Source of the DNA: Mycobacteroides franklinii
Lineage (GTDB): Bacteria; Actinomycetota; Actinomycetes; Mycobacteriales; Mycobacteriaceae
Assembly (NCBI RefSeq): GCF_002013895.1
Contig: NZ_MAFQ01000010.1
Span: 186,001-250,000, forward strand
Length of the DNA: 64,000 nucleotides
Reading direction: 5' to 3'
The notes beneath the pieces are model-generated. The model did no database searches and was not told the DNA's origin. It saw only the letters and a list, made by a program, of their open reading frames with translations. A program made the position numbers and the translations under genes. Within the stretch, counting starts at the first letter, position 1; every line of letters begins with the position of its first letter. Shown piece after piece: positions 15,546-24,457 of this stretch.

Positions 15546-16991
15546 TTAGGCGTTGCCTGCCAGCTTCTCGCGCAGTGCGGCGAGCTGCTCGTCATTGGCC
15601 AGCGAGCCACCCTGCGGAGCCGAATCCTCGGACCGCGAGGAGCTGCTCGAGGAAGCGGCCGCGGCCTCTGCCTCGGCGGCCGCCGCGGACTTCTCCATCT
15701 GCACGGTGTGCATCTTGTGACGGCGCTCGGCCTCGGCGTACCGGGCCTCCCACTCTTCACGCTGCTTGTCGAAGCCCTCGAGCCACTCGTTGGTCTCGGC
15801 GTCGAAGCCCTCCGGGAAGATGTAGTTCCCGGCCTCGTCGTAGCTGTCGGCCATGCCGTACTTCGAGGGGTCGAACTCCTCGGTGTAGTCCTCGTTGGCC
15901 TGCTTGAGGCTCAGCGAGATCCGGCGACGCTCCAGGTCGATGTCGATGACCTTGACCATCGCGTCGTCGCCGACACCCACAACCTGGTCCGGCACCTCGA
16001 CGTGGCGCTCCGAGAGCTCGGAGATGTGCACCAGGCCCTCGATGCCCTCTTCGACGCGGACGAACGCACCGAACGGCACCAGCTTGGTGACCTTGCCGGG
16101 CACGATCTGGCCGATGGCGTGGGTGCGGGCGAAGTGACGCCACGGGTCTTCCTGGGTTGCCTTGAGCGACAACGAAACCCGCTCGCGGTCCATGTCGACG
16201 TCGAGAACCTCGACGGTGACCTCGTCGCCCACCTGAACCACCTCGGACGGGTGATCGATGTGCTTCCAGGACAGCTCGGACACGTGCACCAGGCCGTCAA
16301 CCCCACCGAGATCGACGAAGGCGCCGAAGTTGACGATCGAGGACACGACACCCTTGCGAATGGCGCCCTTGGTGAGCTGGTTCAAGAACTCGCTGCGGAC
16401 CTCGGACTGGGTCTGCTCCAGCCAGGCCCGGCGCGACAGCACCACGTTGTTGCGGTTGCGGTCGAGCTCGATGATCTTGGCCTCGATCTCCTTGCCGATG
16501 TACGGCTGCAGATCGCGGACACGACGCATCTCGACCAGCGATGCGGGCAGGAAGCCGCGCAGGCCGATGTCCAGGATGAGGCCGCCCTTGACGACCTCGA
16601 TGACGGTGCCCTTGACGGCCTCGTCCTTCTCCTTGAGCTCTTCGATCGTGCCCCACGCCCGCTCGTACTGAGCGCGCTTCTTGGACAGGATCAGACGGCC
16701 TTCTTTGTCTTCCTTGGTGAGAACCAGGGCCTCGACCTCGTCGCCCACGGAAACGACCTCGTTGGGGTCGACATCGTGCTTGATCGAGAGTTCGCGGGAC
16801 GGGATGACACCTTCGGTCTTGTAACCGATGTCAAGAAGAACTTCGTCGCGGTCAACCTTGACGATGGTCCCTTCGACGATGTCGCCATCGTTGAAGTACT
16901 TGATCGTCTTATCGATAGCGGCGAGAAAATCCTCGGCCGAGCCGATGTCGTTAACGGCTACTTGCGGCGAGGTCACGGTGGGACTTGGCAT
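15546..16991 (-). CDS. rpsA: 30S ribosomal protein S1
   Basis: The 481-residue S1 protein helps mRNA bind the 30S subunit and joins trans-translation. Four S1 RNA-binding repeats follow one another at about 36-105, 123-190, 208-278 and 295-364; the last two share VSLSLK near their ends. The C-terminus is a Glu/Ala/Ser-rich tail ending in EQLAALREKLAGNA, as in mycobacterial S1. I chose ATG 16991 (MPSPTVTSPQ), which gives the same length as M. tuberculosis RpsA; a longer frame to 17171 has no family support. It has a 3' terminator and a leader with a dyad. Confidence 0.97.
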   Translation of the reverse strand: MPSPTVTSPQVAVNDIGSAEDFLAAIDKTIKYFNDGDIVEGTIVKVDRDEVLLDIGYKTEGVIPSRELSIKHDVDPNEVVSVGDEVEALVLTKEDKEGRLILSKKRAQYERAWGTIEELKEKDEAVKGTVIEVVKGGLILDIGLRGFLPASLVEMRRVRDLQPYIGKEIEAKIIELDRNRNNVVLSRRAWLEQTQSEVRSEFLNQLTKGAIRKGVVSSIVNFGAFVDLGGVDGLVHVSELSWKHIDHPSEVVQVGDEVTVEVLDVDMDRERVSLSLKATQEDPWRHFARTHAIGQIVPGKVTKLVPFGAFVRVEEGIEGLVHISELSERHVEVPDQVVGVGDDAMVKVIDIDLERRRISLSLKQANEDYTEEFDPSKYGMADSYDEAGNYIFPEGFDAETNEWLEGFDKQREEWEARYAEAERRHKMHTVQMEKSAAAAEAEAAAASSSSSSRSEDSAPQGGSLANDEQLAALREKLAGNA

Positions 16992-17071
16992 GTGTGGGGT
17001 TGCTCCGGACAGGTTGTGTAGTAGGGACAGTGCTGGTGCAGCTAGCTTCAGCTGCGGGCGTGCTGATACCT

Positions 17072-17083
17072 CCGCACGTGCGG
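17072..17083. promoter_or_regulatory. palindrome in the rpsA leader
   Basis: The perfect 12-bp palindrome CCGCACGTGCGG lies 81-92 bp upstream of the rpsA start, in the 211-bp gap to the divergent PrsW-like gene. It could be a regulator site or an RNA hairpin in the leader. Nothing assigns a specific protein. Confidence 0.35.
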
Positions 17084-17202
17084 CAGAGATGTGTTTCACC
17101 TTACTAGACCGGTCTCCACCAGCACAAACCCGGTCGACTCGGTGGGTGCTGCCGGCGGGCCATCGCCGCACCCTCCCGAGGGCTCACAGCTACTCTTCGG
17201 TG

Positions 17203-18363
17203 GTGTCCTACGCACCCGCGCCCGCCCCCATGCCACCGATGCCAGGATTCCCTCAGCGGATCAAGAAGGTAGGGGCGCCGATCGGCCTCATCATCGCTCT
17301 TGCGCTGGTGACGGGATTGATCATCGCGGGTCTACTTCTCGCGAATCCGGTTGGCGCAATGATCGGCTTGGTCCTATCGAGCATCGCGATCGGGATTGTG
17401 GTGCTGTGCTATCTCTGGCTGGACCGGTGGGAGCCGGAGCCCTCACGGCTCCTTGTACTGGCATTTGTCTGGGGCGCGTCGCTCGCGGTGGTGGTGTCGA
17501 TCATCCTTGAAGTGGCCTTTGGTGCGGGGTACGGCCCGGACTCCAGTACCTCCTTCGCGTCAGTGGCCATCCGCGCGCCCTTCATCGAAGAGGCCGCCAA
17601 AGGAGCTTTCCTGCTACTGATGCTGACGGGTCGCCGCCGCCTGGAGCTCAACTCGCTCACCGATTGCCTCGTCTACGCGGGTATCACCGCCGCCGGATTC
17701 GCCTGGCTCGAAGACATCGCCTATATCGGCAGTGGCAACACTGTCGGCGAGTCAGTGCTGACCGCGATCGTTCGGCTTGGTCTTGGCCCGTTCGCGCACT
17801 CGTTGTTCACGAGCATGACCGGTGTCGGTGTGTACTACTCGTTTCGGCAACGCAGCGCCGTCGCCAAATTTTTCTGCATTGTGGCCGGATATCTGGCCGC
17901 AGTGCTCATGCACGGTTTGTGGAATGGCTCGTCGTTCCTCGGGTTAGAGGGTTACCTGGCCGTATACGCGTTCTGGATGGTGCCGATGTTCGCGCTGATG
18001 ATCGTCGTCGGAGTGCGCAGCCGGCGCAAAGAGCAGCAGGTCGTCGCCGAGAAGCTGCCGGGGATGGTGGCAGCCGGGCTGGTCACGCCCAATGAGTCCA
18101 CCTGGTTGGGCTCGCTCAAGGAGCGCAAGCACGCGGTAGCGGAGGCCAGGCGAATTGGCGGGGCCCCGAGTGGTGTCGCGGTGAAGAACTTCGCGGCACA
18201 GGTCGTGGAACTGGCCTTCGTGCGAGAGCGCATCGAGCAGGGCTCCCGGGACCCGCGCGATATCGCGATGCAGACCGAGGAGGCGTATGCGGTGATGGCC
18301 GCGCGAGCCGCCGCTCCGGTCTTGCAAGGACTCTCGGGTTACCGTGCGCCCCTTACGGGGTAG
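17203..18363 (+). CDS. PrsW-family membrane protease
   Basis: A 386-residue multi-pass membrane protein of the PrsW family, whose Bacillus member cuts an anti-sigma factor. The family's glutamates and histidines are present: APFIEEAAKG, FAWLED, GPFAHSLFTS and LMHGLWNGSS. The N-terminus is Pro-rich and cytoplasmic, and about eight membrane helices follow. The last 130 residues form a soluble helical tail. I chose GTG 17203; TACTCT lies 6 nt upstream, so it may be leaderless. GTG 17200 is an alternative. The substrate is unknown. Confidence 0.87.
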   Translation: MSYAPAPAPMPPMPGFPQRIKKVGAPIGLIIALALVTGLIIAGLLLANPVGAMIGLVLSSIAIGIVVLCYLWLDRWEPEPSRLLVLAFVWGASLAVVVSIILEVAFGAGYGPDSSTSFASVAIRAPFIEEAAKGAFLLLMLTGRRRLELNSLTDCLVYAGITAAGFAWLEDIAYIGSGNTVGESVLTAIVRLGLGPFAHSLFTSMTGVGVYYSFRQRSAVAKFFCIVAGYLAAVLMHGLWNGSSFLGLEGYLAVYAFWMVPMFALMIVVGVRSRRKEQQVVAEKLPGMVAAGLVTPNESTWLGSLKERKHAVAEARRIGGAPSGVAVKNFAAQVVELAFVRERIEQGSRDPRDIAMQTEEAYAVMAARAAAPVLQGLSGYRAPLTG

Positions 18364-18365
18364 CG

Positions 18366-18390
18366 TGATGAGTCGGATGTTGTCTCATCA
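18366..18390. promoter_or_regulatory. 7-bp inverted repeat before the monooxygenase gene
   Basis: TGATGAG (18366-18372) and CTCATCA (18384-18390) are separated by 11 bp, in the short gap between the PrsW-like gene and the monooxygenase. It could be an operator or a weak terminator hairpin. Confidence 0.35.
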
Positions 18391-18408
18391 ATGACGATCA
18401 GGAGCATC

Positions 18409-19890
18409 ATGTCGGACATGTCGAAGGACGAGCTCGTAGACGTTCTCATCGTGGGTGCCGGGATATCCGGCATCAACGCCGCTATTCGATTGAGCGCCGC
18501 GGGCCGTAGTTTCCACATCGTCGAGCGCCGAGAACGCATCGGTGGAACCTGGGATCTGTTCCGGTATCCGGGGATTCGTTCCGACAGCGACATCTACACG
18601 CTCAGCTTCGGTTATCACCCCTGGCATGAACGCAACACCATCGCCGATGGTGCGGATATCCGTGATTACCTGGAGCATGCCGCGCGGGACTACGACATCG
18701 ACGGCCATATCACCTTCTCCGCCAAGGTCACCGGCGCGGATTTCGGAACCGACACCGACACCTGGTCGGTGGGCGTCGATACCCCGGCCGGGCGGACGAC
18801 CTACCGGGCCCGGTTTCTGTACCTGTGCACCGGCTACTACAACTACGACGACGGTTACACCCCCGACTTCCCGGGGGTGGAGAACTTCGCCGGGCAACTG
18901 ATCCACCCGCAACACTGGCCGGAGGATCTGGACTGCTCCGGCAAGGAGGTCGCGGTCATCGGCAGCGGCGCCACCGCGATCACGTTGGTGCCGTCCTTGG
19001 CGCGTGCCGGCGCCAAGGTGAGCATGGTGCAGCGCTCCCCGAGTTACGTCTACCCCATCTCCCGCGCCGATCCGATCATCGGCCTGGTGCGAAAAGTACT
19101 TCCGGCCAACATTGTTCAGCATTTCGCACGCATTTGGCTGGGCGGGTTCAGCTGGATCATGTACCACGTCTGCCGTCGGGCGCCCGGATTCGCCAAATGG
19201 TTCATCAGGCGCCGAATCTCCAAGCTGTTGCCCGCCGACTATCCGGTCGACGTGCACTTCAAGCCGCGGTACAACCCATGGGACCAACGCGTGTGCGCCG
19301 ATACCGACGGAGACCTCTTCGAGGCCATCAACGCGGGCGGCGTCCGCATGGTCACGGACACGATCGACTCGTTCACCTCAACCGGAATCCGGCTGGGATC
19401 CGGTGAAGAACTACGTGCGGATGTCATCATCACCGCGACCGGGCTGAATCTGCAGATTTTCGGCGGCATCGGACTGAGTGTGGACGGCTCCCCCGTCGAT
19501 TCCCCGAGCCGGTTCATCTACAAGGGATATCTGATCGAGGGAGTCCCGAACGCCGCGTGGAGCGTGGGATACACCAACGCATCATGGACGCTGCGTGCCG
19601 ACCTGAGCGCGCGGGCCGTGGTGCGTCTCCTCGACTACATGGATCAGCGCGGATATACCCACGCCTATCCAGATCGGCACGGCGAAGAACTCGAGGCGCG
19701 GCCGTTCTTCAATCTTTCGTCCGGCTACGTGAGCCGCGGTGATGCCCACATGCCGCGCTCCGGGACATCGGGGCCATGGGCCATCCGGCACAACTATCTG
19801 CTGGATTTCCTTGCGTTCCACCGGGATCGAATTGAGCAGAACATGGAGTTCGGTACCGCCAAGTCGAACGCGGTGTCTTCGGCGGCCTAA
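18409..19890 (+). CDS. flavin-containing (Baeyer-Villiger-type) monooxygenase
   Basis: A 493-residue FAD- and NADPH-dependent monooxygenase. The FAD-binding motif GAGISG is at about 16-21, followed by GTWDLFRYPGIRSDSD typical of Baeyer-Villiger enzymes. FAGQLIHPQHWP fits the family motif F-x-G-x3-H-x3-W-P. A second Rossmann motif (GSGATA) binds NADPH. These enzymes insert oxygen into ketones or oxidise N and S groups; the substrate is unknown. I chose ATG 18409 because AGGAG ends 4 nt upstream; ATG 18391 and 18418 are alternatives. Its stop overlaps the convergent marR stop by 4 nt (CTAA). Confidence 0.92.
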   Translation: MSDMSKDELVDVLIVGAGISGINAAIRLSAAGRSFHIVERRERIGGTWDLFRYPGIRSDSDIYTLSFGYHPWHERNTIADGADIRDYLEHAARDYDIDGHITFSAKVTGADFGTDTDTWSVGVDTPAGRTTYRARFLYLCTGYYNYDDGYTPDFPGVENFAGQLIHPQHWPEDLDCSGKEVAVIGSGATAITLVPSLARAGAKVSMVQRSPSYVYPISRADPIIGLVRKVLPANIVQHFARIWLGGFSWIMYHVCRRAPGFAKWFIRRRISKLLPADYPVDVHFKPRYNPWDQRVCADTDGDLFEAINAGGVRMVTDTIDSFTSTGIRLGSGEELRADVIITATGLNLQIFGGIGLSVDGSPVDSPSRFIYKGYLIEGVPNAAWSVGYTNASWTLRADLSARAVVRLLDYMDQRGYTHAYPDRHGEELEARPFFNLSSGYVSRGDAHMPRSGTSGPWAIRHNYLLDFLAFHRDRIEQNMEFGTAKSNAVSSAA

Positions 19891-20348
19891 TCGCCGGGGG
19901 CGATCTCCGAATCCTCAAGGTCTGCCAGGTGCGTGAGCACCCGCAGGAACGCATCGCGATCCGTTGAGGGCACGCCGGCGAGGATCCGCTTCTCGTTCTC
20001 TTGAATCGCTTTCTGTGCTGCCGTAACAGTTTTGCGCCCGGCGGCGGTTAGCGACAGCAGATTGCTTCGCCGGTCACTCGGGTCCGGTTGCCGATTGATG
20101 AGCTTGCGCTCCTGGAGATCGTCCAAGACGGCGATGATGCGCGTGCGGTCGGCGCCGATGGTGTCGGCGAGACTGGCCTGACTGCTCGCCTCATTGTCGC
20201 GCAGCGCCGTAAGCACGGCGTACGCCCACATAGACACGCCGTGCGCCTCCAGAAGCGGCAGTTCCGCGCGCATCAAGGACCGGCCGAGCGGGACCATCAG
20301 GGCCGCGAGGTCCGGCCGGGCATCGGGATTCTGTTGCGCCACGGACAT
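19887..20348 (-). CDS. MarR-family transcriptional regulator
   Basis: A 153-residue MarR protein. The winged helix covers about residues 50-115, with SQASLADTIGADRTRIIAVLDDLQERKLINRQPDPSDRRSN as its recognition helix and wing (seen as consecutive blocks), and helices at both ends form the dimer. I chose ATG 20348 (MSVAQQNPD); the frame continues to 20600 but that part lies inside the divergent SRPBCC gene. It is divergent from an SRPBCC protein with a 16-bp dyad between, and convergent with the monooxygenase. It probably controls one or both; the ligand is unknown. Confidence 0.9.
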   Translation of the reverse strand: MSVAQQNPDARPDLAALMVPLGRSLMRAELPLLEAHGVSMWAYAVLTALRDNEASSQASLADTIGADRTRIIAVLDDLQERKLINRQPDPSDRRSNLLSLTAAGRKTVTAAQKAIQENEKRILAGVPSTDRDAFLRVLTHLADLEDSEIAPGD

Positions 20349-20379
20349 CAGAATAGACGATGGTCCGCGATCGTATTGA

Positions 20380-20408
20380 TTGCATAATGATATGCAGACA
20401 CCTACGAT
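20380..20408 (+). promoter_or_regulatory. promoter with overlapping MarR operator candidate
   Basis: TTGCAT (20380-20385), a 17-bp spacer and TACGAT (20403-20408) precede the ATG at 20416 by 7 nt. The inverted repeat TGCATA-ATGA-TATGCA (20381-20396) covers the -35 and the spacer, a typical place for repression by the divergent MarR protein. Confidence 0.55.
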
Positions 20409-20415
20409 AAACGGC

Positions 20416-20919
20416 ATGACACGGACTGAGGATCGCGCGGTAGTCGTCGAGCGGGTCATCGACAGCGCCGCACAAGAAATATTCGATGTGCTGGCCAATC
20501 CGGCGAACCATGCCGCCATAGACGGCACGGGGGCGGTACACGATCCGGTGCTCGATGCGCCCACGCGGCTCCATCTCGGCGCCACGTTCACCATGCGCAT
20601 GCGTACCCGGCTGCCAAACCTGGCCCTCTCCTCGGTGGTTCAGGTGACTGTTGCGCTGACCCATCGCGGTCGGCTCACGAATGTGGTGCGAGAGTTCGAT
20701 GAACCGCGCAGGATCGCCTGGCGGAACTTCGGTCGGCATACGTGGCGGTACGAGTTGGAGCCGCTGACGCCCACGCGCACCTTGGTGCGGGAAACTTTCG
20801 ATTATTCAACGAATATCGCGCCATGGCTGCTCGAGTTGGCACGATTTCCTTCGGTGAATCGCCGAGCTATGCGGGACACGCTGGACAGGCTCGCCGTCGT
20901 TGTGGGCACGAGCGCATGA
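20416..20919 (+). CDS. SRPBCC (START/Bet v1-like) protein
   Basis: A 167-residue protein of the polyketide cyclase/dehydrase-like SRPBCC superfamily. It starts with VVVERVIDSAAQEIFDVLANPANHAAIDGTG in pieces typical of the family, has a central beta-sheet with RLTNVVREFDEPRRIAWR, and ends in a long helix. Such proteins bind hydrophobic ligands in a deep pocket. I chose ATG 20416 because the predicted promoter places the transcript start there; ATG 20392 is an alternative. Divergent from marR, so a stress- or ligand-induced role is plausible but not shown. Confidence 0.8.
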   Translation: MTRTEDRAVVVERVIDSAAQEIFDVLANPANHAAIDGTGAVHDPVLDAPTRLHLGATFTMRMRTRLPNLALSSVVQVTVALTHRGRLTNVVREFDEPRRIAWRNFGRHTWRYELEPLTPTRTLVRETFDYSTNIAPWLLELARFPSVNRRAMRDTLDRLAVVVGTSA

Positions 20920-21225
20920 CGCGTTCGACAGTGGCCCGTTGCACTAAATCACTTGTGCTGCAATAGTTTTACGCGTCACAAACATGCTGGTAGAACCGGC
21001 ATGTCACGGACGAAGACCCAGCCAAGGTCCGGCGCCGACGTGAACTACCGACCAAAGCGTTTCAGGTGTTGGTCCAGAACAACGTGATCCTCACCGGCGG
21101 CCTGTCCCCTATCACGCTGCCTTTCTTCGTTGGGCGCGGTCCGCTCAAGGTTCATCCCCCGATTGCCGTCGGCAGGGGTCTTCGACCGGAACGTGCCTAC
21201 TCCCAACGTGCACTAGCGCCGAGGA
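20920..21225. other. 306-bp intergenic region between SRPBCC and polA ends
   Basis: Convergent genes flank it. No gene is supported; an ATG frame at 21001 runs only 28 codons. A hairpin at 20983-21003 is the only structure that I see. Confidence 0.6.
20983..21003. terminator. hairpin after the SRPBCC gene
   Basis: CATGCTGGT (20983-20991) pairs with ACCGGCATG (20995-21003) with one mismatch around a 3-nt loop, 64 bp after the SRPBCC stop. There is no T tract. It may be a weak terminator between convergent genes. Confidence 0.4.
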
Positions 21226-23934
21226 TCAGTGGGCCGCGGCATCCCAGCTGCGCCCATAGCCCACGGACACCTCAAGCGGCACATCCAGCGGATACGCCGA
21301 GCCCATGGTTTCGCGCACCAGCGCTTCCAGGCTGTCCCGCTCGCCCTCGGCCACCTCGAAGAGAAGTTCGTCGTGCACCTGTAGGAGCATTCGCGACTGT
21401 AAGCCCTTGTCGCGCAAGGCATTATCAGTCGTAATCATCGCAACCTTGATAATGTCGGCCGCACTCCCCTGGATCGGCGCGTTGAGTGCCGCCCGTTCGG
21501 CGGCCTCCCGCCGCAGCCGGTCGCCGCTATCCAAATCGGGCAGGTATCGGCGACGGCCGAGCACTGTCGAGGTGTATCCGTCCTTGCGTGCTTGATCGAC
21601 CACGGCGTGCAGATAGTCACGCACACCGCCGAACCGCGAGAAGTACTGGTCCATCTGCTCTTTGGCCTCGTCGTTGGAGATCTTGAGCTGGGTCGCCAGT
21701 CCGTAGGCCGACAGACCATAGGCCAAGCCGTAGGACATCGCCTTGACCCGGCGACGCAACTCTGCGGTGACCTCGTCGATGGGTACACCGAAGGCGCGTG
21801 CTGCCACGAACGAGTGCAGGTCCTCGCCGGTATTGAATGCCTCGATCAGCCCCTCGTCGGCCGACAGGTGCGCCATGATGCGCATCTCGATCTGGCTGTA
21901 GTCGACGGTCATCAGCTCGGAGTAACCCTTACCCACCACGAAGCCATCGCGGATTTCGCGACCTGCCTCGGTACGCACCGGGATGTTCTGCAGGTTCGGC
22001 TCGGTGGATGACAGGCGGCCCGTCGCCGCGATCGTCTGGTTGAAGGTGGTGTGAATACGACCATCGGCGGCAACGGATTTCAGCAGACCGTCGACGGTCA
22101 CCTTCAGCCTGGTGACGTCACGGTGTGTGAGCAGATGTTCCAGGAAGGGATGGCCGGTCTTGTCGAACAACGTCTGCAGGGCGTCCGCATCGGTCGTGTA
22201 ACCGGTCTTAGTCTTCTTCGTCTTGGGCATGCCCAGCTCGTCGAACAGCACGACCTGCAGCTGCTTGGGTGAACCCAGGTTGATCTGCTTACCGATCACC
22301 GCGTACGCGGCGTCGGCGGCCTCCCGGATGCCGGTGGCGAATTGATTCTGCAGTGAGGTCAGGTGGTCGGTGTCGACGGCGATACCGACCGATTCCAGGC
22401 CCGCGAGCACCCGCTGGACCGGTAGTTCCATATCGGCGAGCAGCGTCGCCGACTCGATGCGTTCGAGCTCGACATCGAGCGCATCGGCGAGGTCGATGAC
22501 CGCCCGAGCACGCAGCATCTGAGCCTGTGCGGCCTTCGCGTCACCCGCGCCGTCCTCGTCAAGCAACGAAAGCTGTTGTTCCCCATCATCTTCAGCGCGA
22601 AGCTCACGGCGTAGATACCGCAACGACAGGTCGTCGAGCGCGAAGCTGCGCTGTCCGGGGCGCACCAGATACGCGGCGAGAGCGGTGTCCGAGGTGACGC
22701 CGTTGAGCCGCCAGCCGCGCCCGGTCAGCGCGTGCATGGCCTGCTTGGCCTCATGCAAGGCCTTGGGACGAGCCTCGTCGGCGAGCCATTCGGCAAGTGC
22801 GGCCTCATCCTCCGGTGTGACCGTGGTGGTGTCGATGTACGCACCGTCCCCATCAGCGGAGGCGACGGCCACGGCAGTGGCATCACCGTCGTAGGGCGTG
22901 TACGTCCCGACCACCGCCAGGCCGCTGCGGCGGCCATCTCCGGTGTGCCGGGACAGCCATTCGGCGACGGTGCCGGGCTCCAACACCTGTCCGGCGAGTT
23001 GGAATCCCTCGTCCACTTCGGGCTCGACGGCCTCAAGAGTCTCGAACAACCGGTCGCGCAGCACCCGGAACTCGAGGTCGTCGAAGAGGCGGTGAATCTG
23101 GTCGCGATCCCACGGTGCCAAAGCCAGCTGGCCGGGCACATACGGAAGCGGCACCGTGCGCACCAGATCGGTGAGTTCGCGATTGAGGATCACGGCGCCC
23201 AGGTTGGCACGGAGTGAATCACCGACCTTTCCGCGCACGGTGTCGGCCTTATCGACCAGCTCTTGCAACGACCCGTATTCGAGAATCCACTTGGACGCCG
23301 TCTTCTCACCCACACCGGGAATGCCCGGCAGGTTGTCGCTCGGGTCGCCGCGCAGCGCCGCGAAATCCGGGTACTGGGTCGGCGTGAGGCCGTACTTCTC
23401 GACCACGGCTTCCGGGGTGAACCGGGTGAGATCACTGACGCCCTTGCGCGGATACAACACCGTCACGTCCTCGTTGACGAGTTGTAGTGAGTCGCGGTCA
23501 CCGGTCACCACGAAGACCTTGAAACCATCAGCCTGCCCCTGGGTTGCCAGGGTGGCGATGATGTCGTCGGCCTCGAATCCCTCCTCCGCCAGCACCTTGA
23601 TGCCCAGGGCCTGGAGCACTTCCTTGGTGATGTCGATCTGTCCGCGAAACTCGTCGGGCGTGGCCGAGCGCGTGGCCTTGTACTCGGGGTATCGCTCGGA
23701 ACGGAACGTCTTGCGGGATACATCGAAGGCGGCCGCCACATGCGTGGGCGCCTCGTCGCGCAGCAGATTGATCAACATCGAGGTGAACCCGTACACCGCG
23801 TTGGTGGTCAGACCGGACTGTGTCTTGAAGTTCTCGGCCGGGAGCGCGTAAAACGCGCGGAAGGCCAGCGAGTTACCGTCGAGCAGCAGGAGGGTCGGCT
23901 GTTTGGTTCCGGTCTTCGTCGCAGGCGCAGTCAC
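21226..23934 (-). CDS. polA: DNA polymerase I
   Basis: A 902-residue repair and Okazaki-fragment polymerase. Residues 1-300 are the 5'-nuclease domain (LLLLDGNSLAFRAFYALP; EGFEADDIIATLA; GDPSDNLPGIPGVGEKTA). Residues about 310-500 are the 3'-exonuclease fold, but no D-x-E metal site is visible, as in other mycobacterial PolA, so proofreading is probably lost. The C-terminal polymerase has motif A VDYSQIEMR, the O-helix region with KAMSYGLAYGLSAYG and motif C QVHDELLFE. I chose GTG 23934 (VTAPATK); TAGGGT lies 7 nt upstream and may give a leaderless mRNA. TTG 23952 is less likely. Confidence 0.96.
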   Translation of the reverse strand: MTAPATKTGTKQPTLLLLDGNSLAFRAFYALPAENFKTQSGLTTNAVYGFTSMLINLLRDEAPTHVAAAFDVSRKTFRSERYPEYKATRSATPDEFRGQIDITKEVLQALGIKVLAEEGFEADDIIATLATQGQADGFKVFVVTGDRDSLQLVNEDVTVLYPRKGVSDLTRFTPEAVVEKYGLTPTQYPDFAALRGDPSDNLPGIPGVGEKTASKWILEYGSLQELVDKADTVRGKVGDSLRANLGAVILNRELTDLVRTVPLPYVPGQLALAPWDRDQIHRLFDDLEFRVLRDRLFETLEAVEPEVDEGFQLAGQVLEPGTVAEWLSRHTGDGRRSGLAVVGTYTPYDGDATAVAVASADGDGAYIDTTTVTPEDEAALAEWLADEARPKALHEAKQAMHALTGRGWRLNGVTSDTALAAYLVRPGQRSFALDDLSLRYLRRELRAEDDGEQQLSLLDEDGAGDAKAAQAQMLRARAVIDLADALDVELERIESATLLADMELPVQRVLAGLESVGIAVDTDHLTSLQNQFATGIREAADAAYAVIGKQINLGSPKQLQVVLFDELGMPKTKKTKTGYTTDADALQTLFDKTGHPFLEHLLTHRDVTRLKVTVDGLLKSVAADGRIHTTFNQTIAATGRLSSTEPNLQNIPVRTEAGREIRDGFVVGKGYSELMTVDYSQIEMRIMAHLSADEGLIEAFNTGEDLHSFVAARAFGVPIDEVTAELRRRVKAMSYGLAYGLSAYGLATQLKISNDEAKEQMDQYFSRFGGVRDYLHAVVDQARKDGYTSTVLGRRRYLPDLDSGDRLRREAAERAALNAPIQGSAADIIKVAMITTDNALRDKGLQSRMLLQVHDELLFEVAEGERDSLEALVRETMGSAYPLDVPLEVSVGYGRSWDAAAH

Positions 23935-23967
23935 ACTCCATACCCTAGGCAACCGGTGCGACAGCGT

Positions 23968-24366
23968 TTACGACCCCGACACTTCCCCTGATCCGTACGG
24001 CCGGGTGATGATCTCCAGGTAGTGGCCCGAGGGATCCTGGAAGTACACCCCGCGGCCGCCGTCGTTGTGATTGATCTCGCCCGGATGTTGGGCGCGCGGA
24101 TCGGCCCAATGTTCCAGACCCCGTTCGGTGATGCGGCCGTAGATCGCCTCGAAAGCGTCTTCGTCGACCAAGAAGGCATAGTGCTGCGGGGTGATATCGC
24201 CGGCTGCAATGGTCGCAAAATCGAGATTGCCGCCGTGCTCCAGCTCCACGTTCAGGAAATGTCCGAACTCCTGCGCGGCAGGTAAGCCGAAGATCTCGGT
24301 GAAGAACCGCGCGGACTCATCGCGGTCCCGAGAATGAACGATCGTATGGTTGAACGCGATACCCAT
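23968..24366 (-). CDS. VOC-family (glyoxalase/dioxygenase-like) protein
   Basis: A 132-residue single-module pair of beta-alpha-beta-beta-beta units of the vicinal oxygen chelate superfamily. Likely metal ligands are the early His in FNHTIVHS, a His in PQHYAFLV and the Glu in GHYLEIITRP. The GVYFQDPSGHYLEI block is characteristic of glyoxalase/bleomycin-resistance proteins. Substrate not deducible. It lies 33 bp upstream of polA on the same strand and is divergent from the DUF35 gene. Confidence 0.87.
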   Translation of the reverse strand: MGIAFNHTIVHSRDRDESARFFTEIFGLPAAQEFGHFLNVELEHGGNLDFATIAAGDITPQHYAFLVDEDAFEAIYGRITERGLEHWADPRAQHPGEINHNDGGRGVYFQDPSGHYLEIITRPYGSGEVSGS

Positions 24367-24422
24367 AAGTCCAGGGTATGCCTACCATCTGACATTCCAT
24401 GTCCCACTGAACTGACACACGT

Positions 24423-24451
24423 TTCAATTCGTTCATCGGCATGGGTAATCT
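24423..24451 (+). promoter_or_regulatory. leaderless promoter of the DUF35-thiolase operon
   Basis: TTCAAT (24423-24428), a 17-bp spacer and TAATCT (24446-24451), followed by 6 nt and the GTG at 24458. No ribosome site is present, so a leaderless mRNA is predicted. Confidence 0.55.
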
Positions 24452-24457
24452 GACCGG

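Noticed and set aside
15423..17021. 532-codon plus-strand open frame opposite rpsA
   Set aside because: Antisense shadow of a clear S1 gene; low-complexity Val/Asp/Leu-rich translation with no family pattern.
21001..21087. 28-codon ATG frame downstream of the SRPBCC gene
   Set aside because: No ribosome site and no similarity; overlaps a hairpin.
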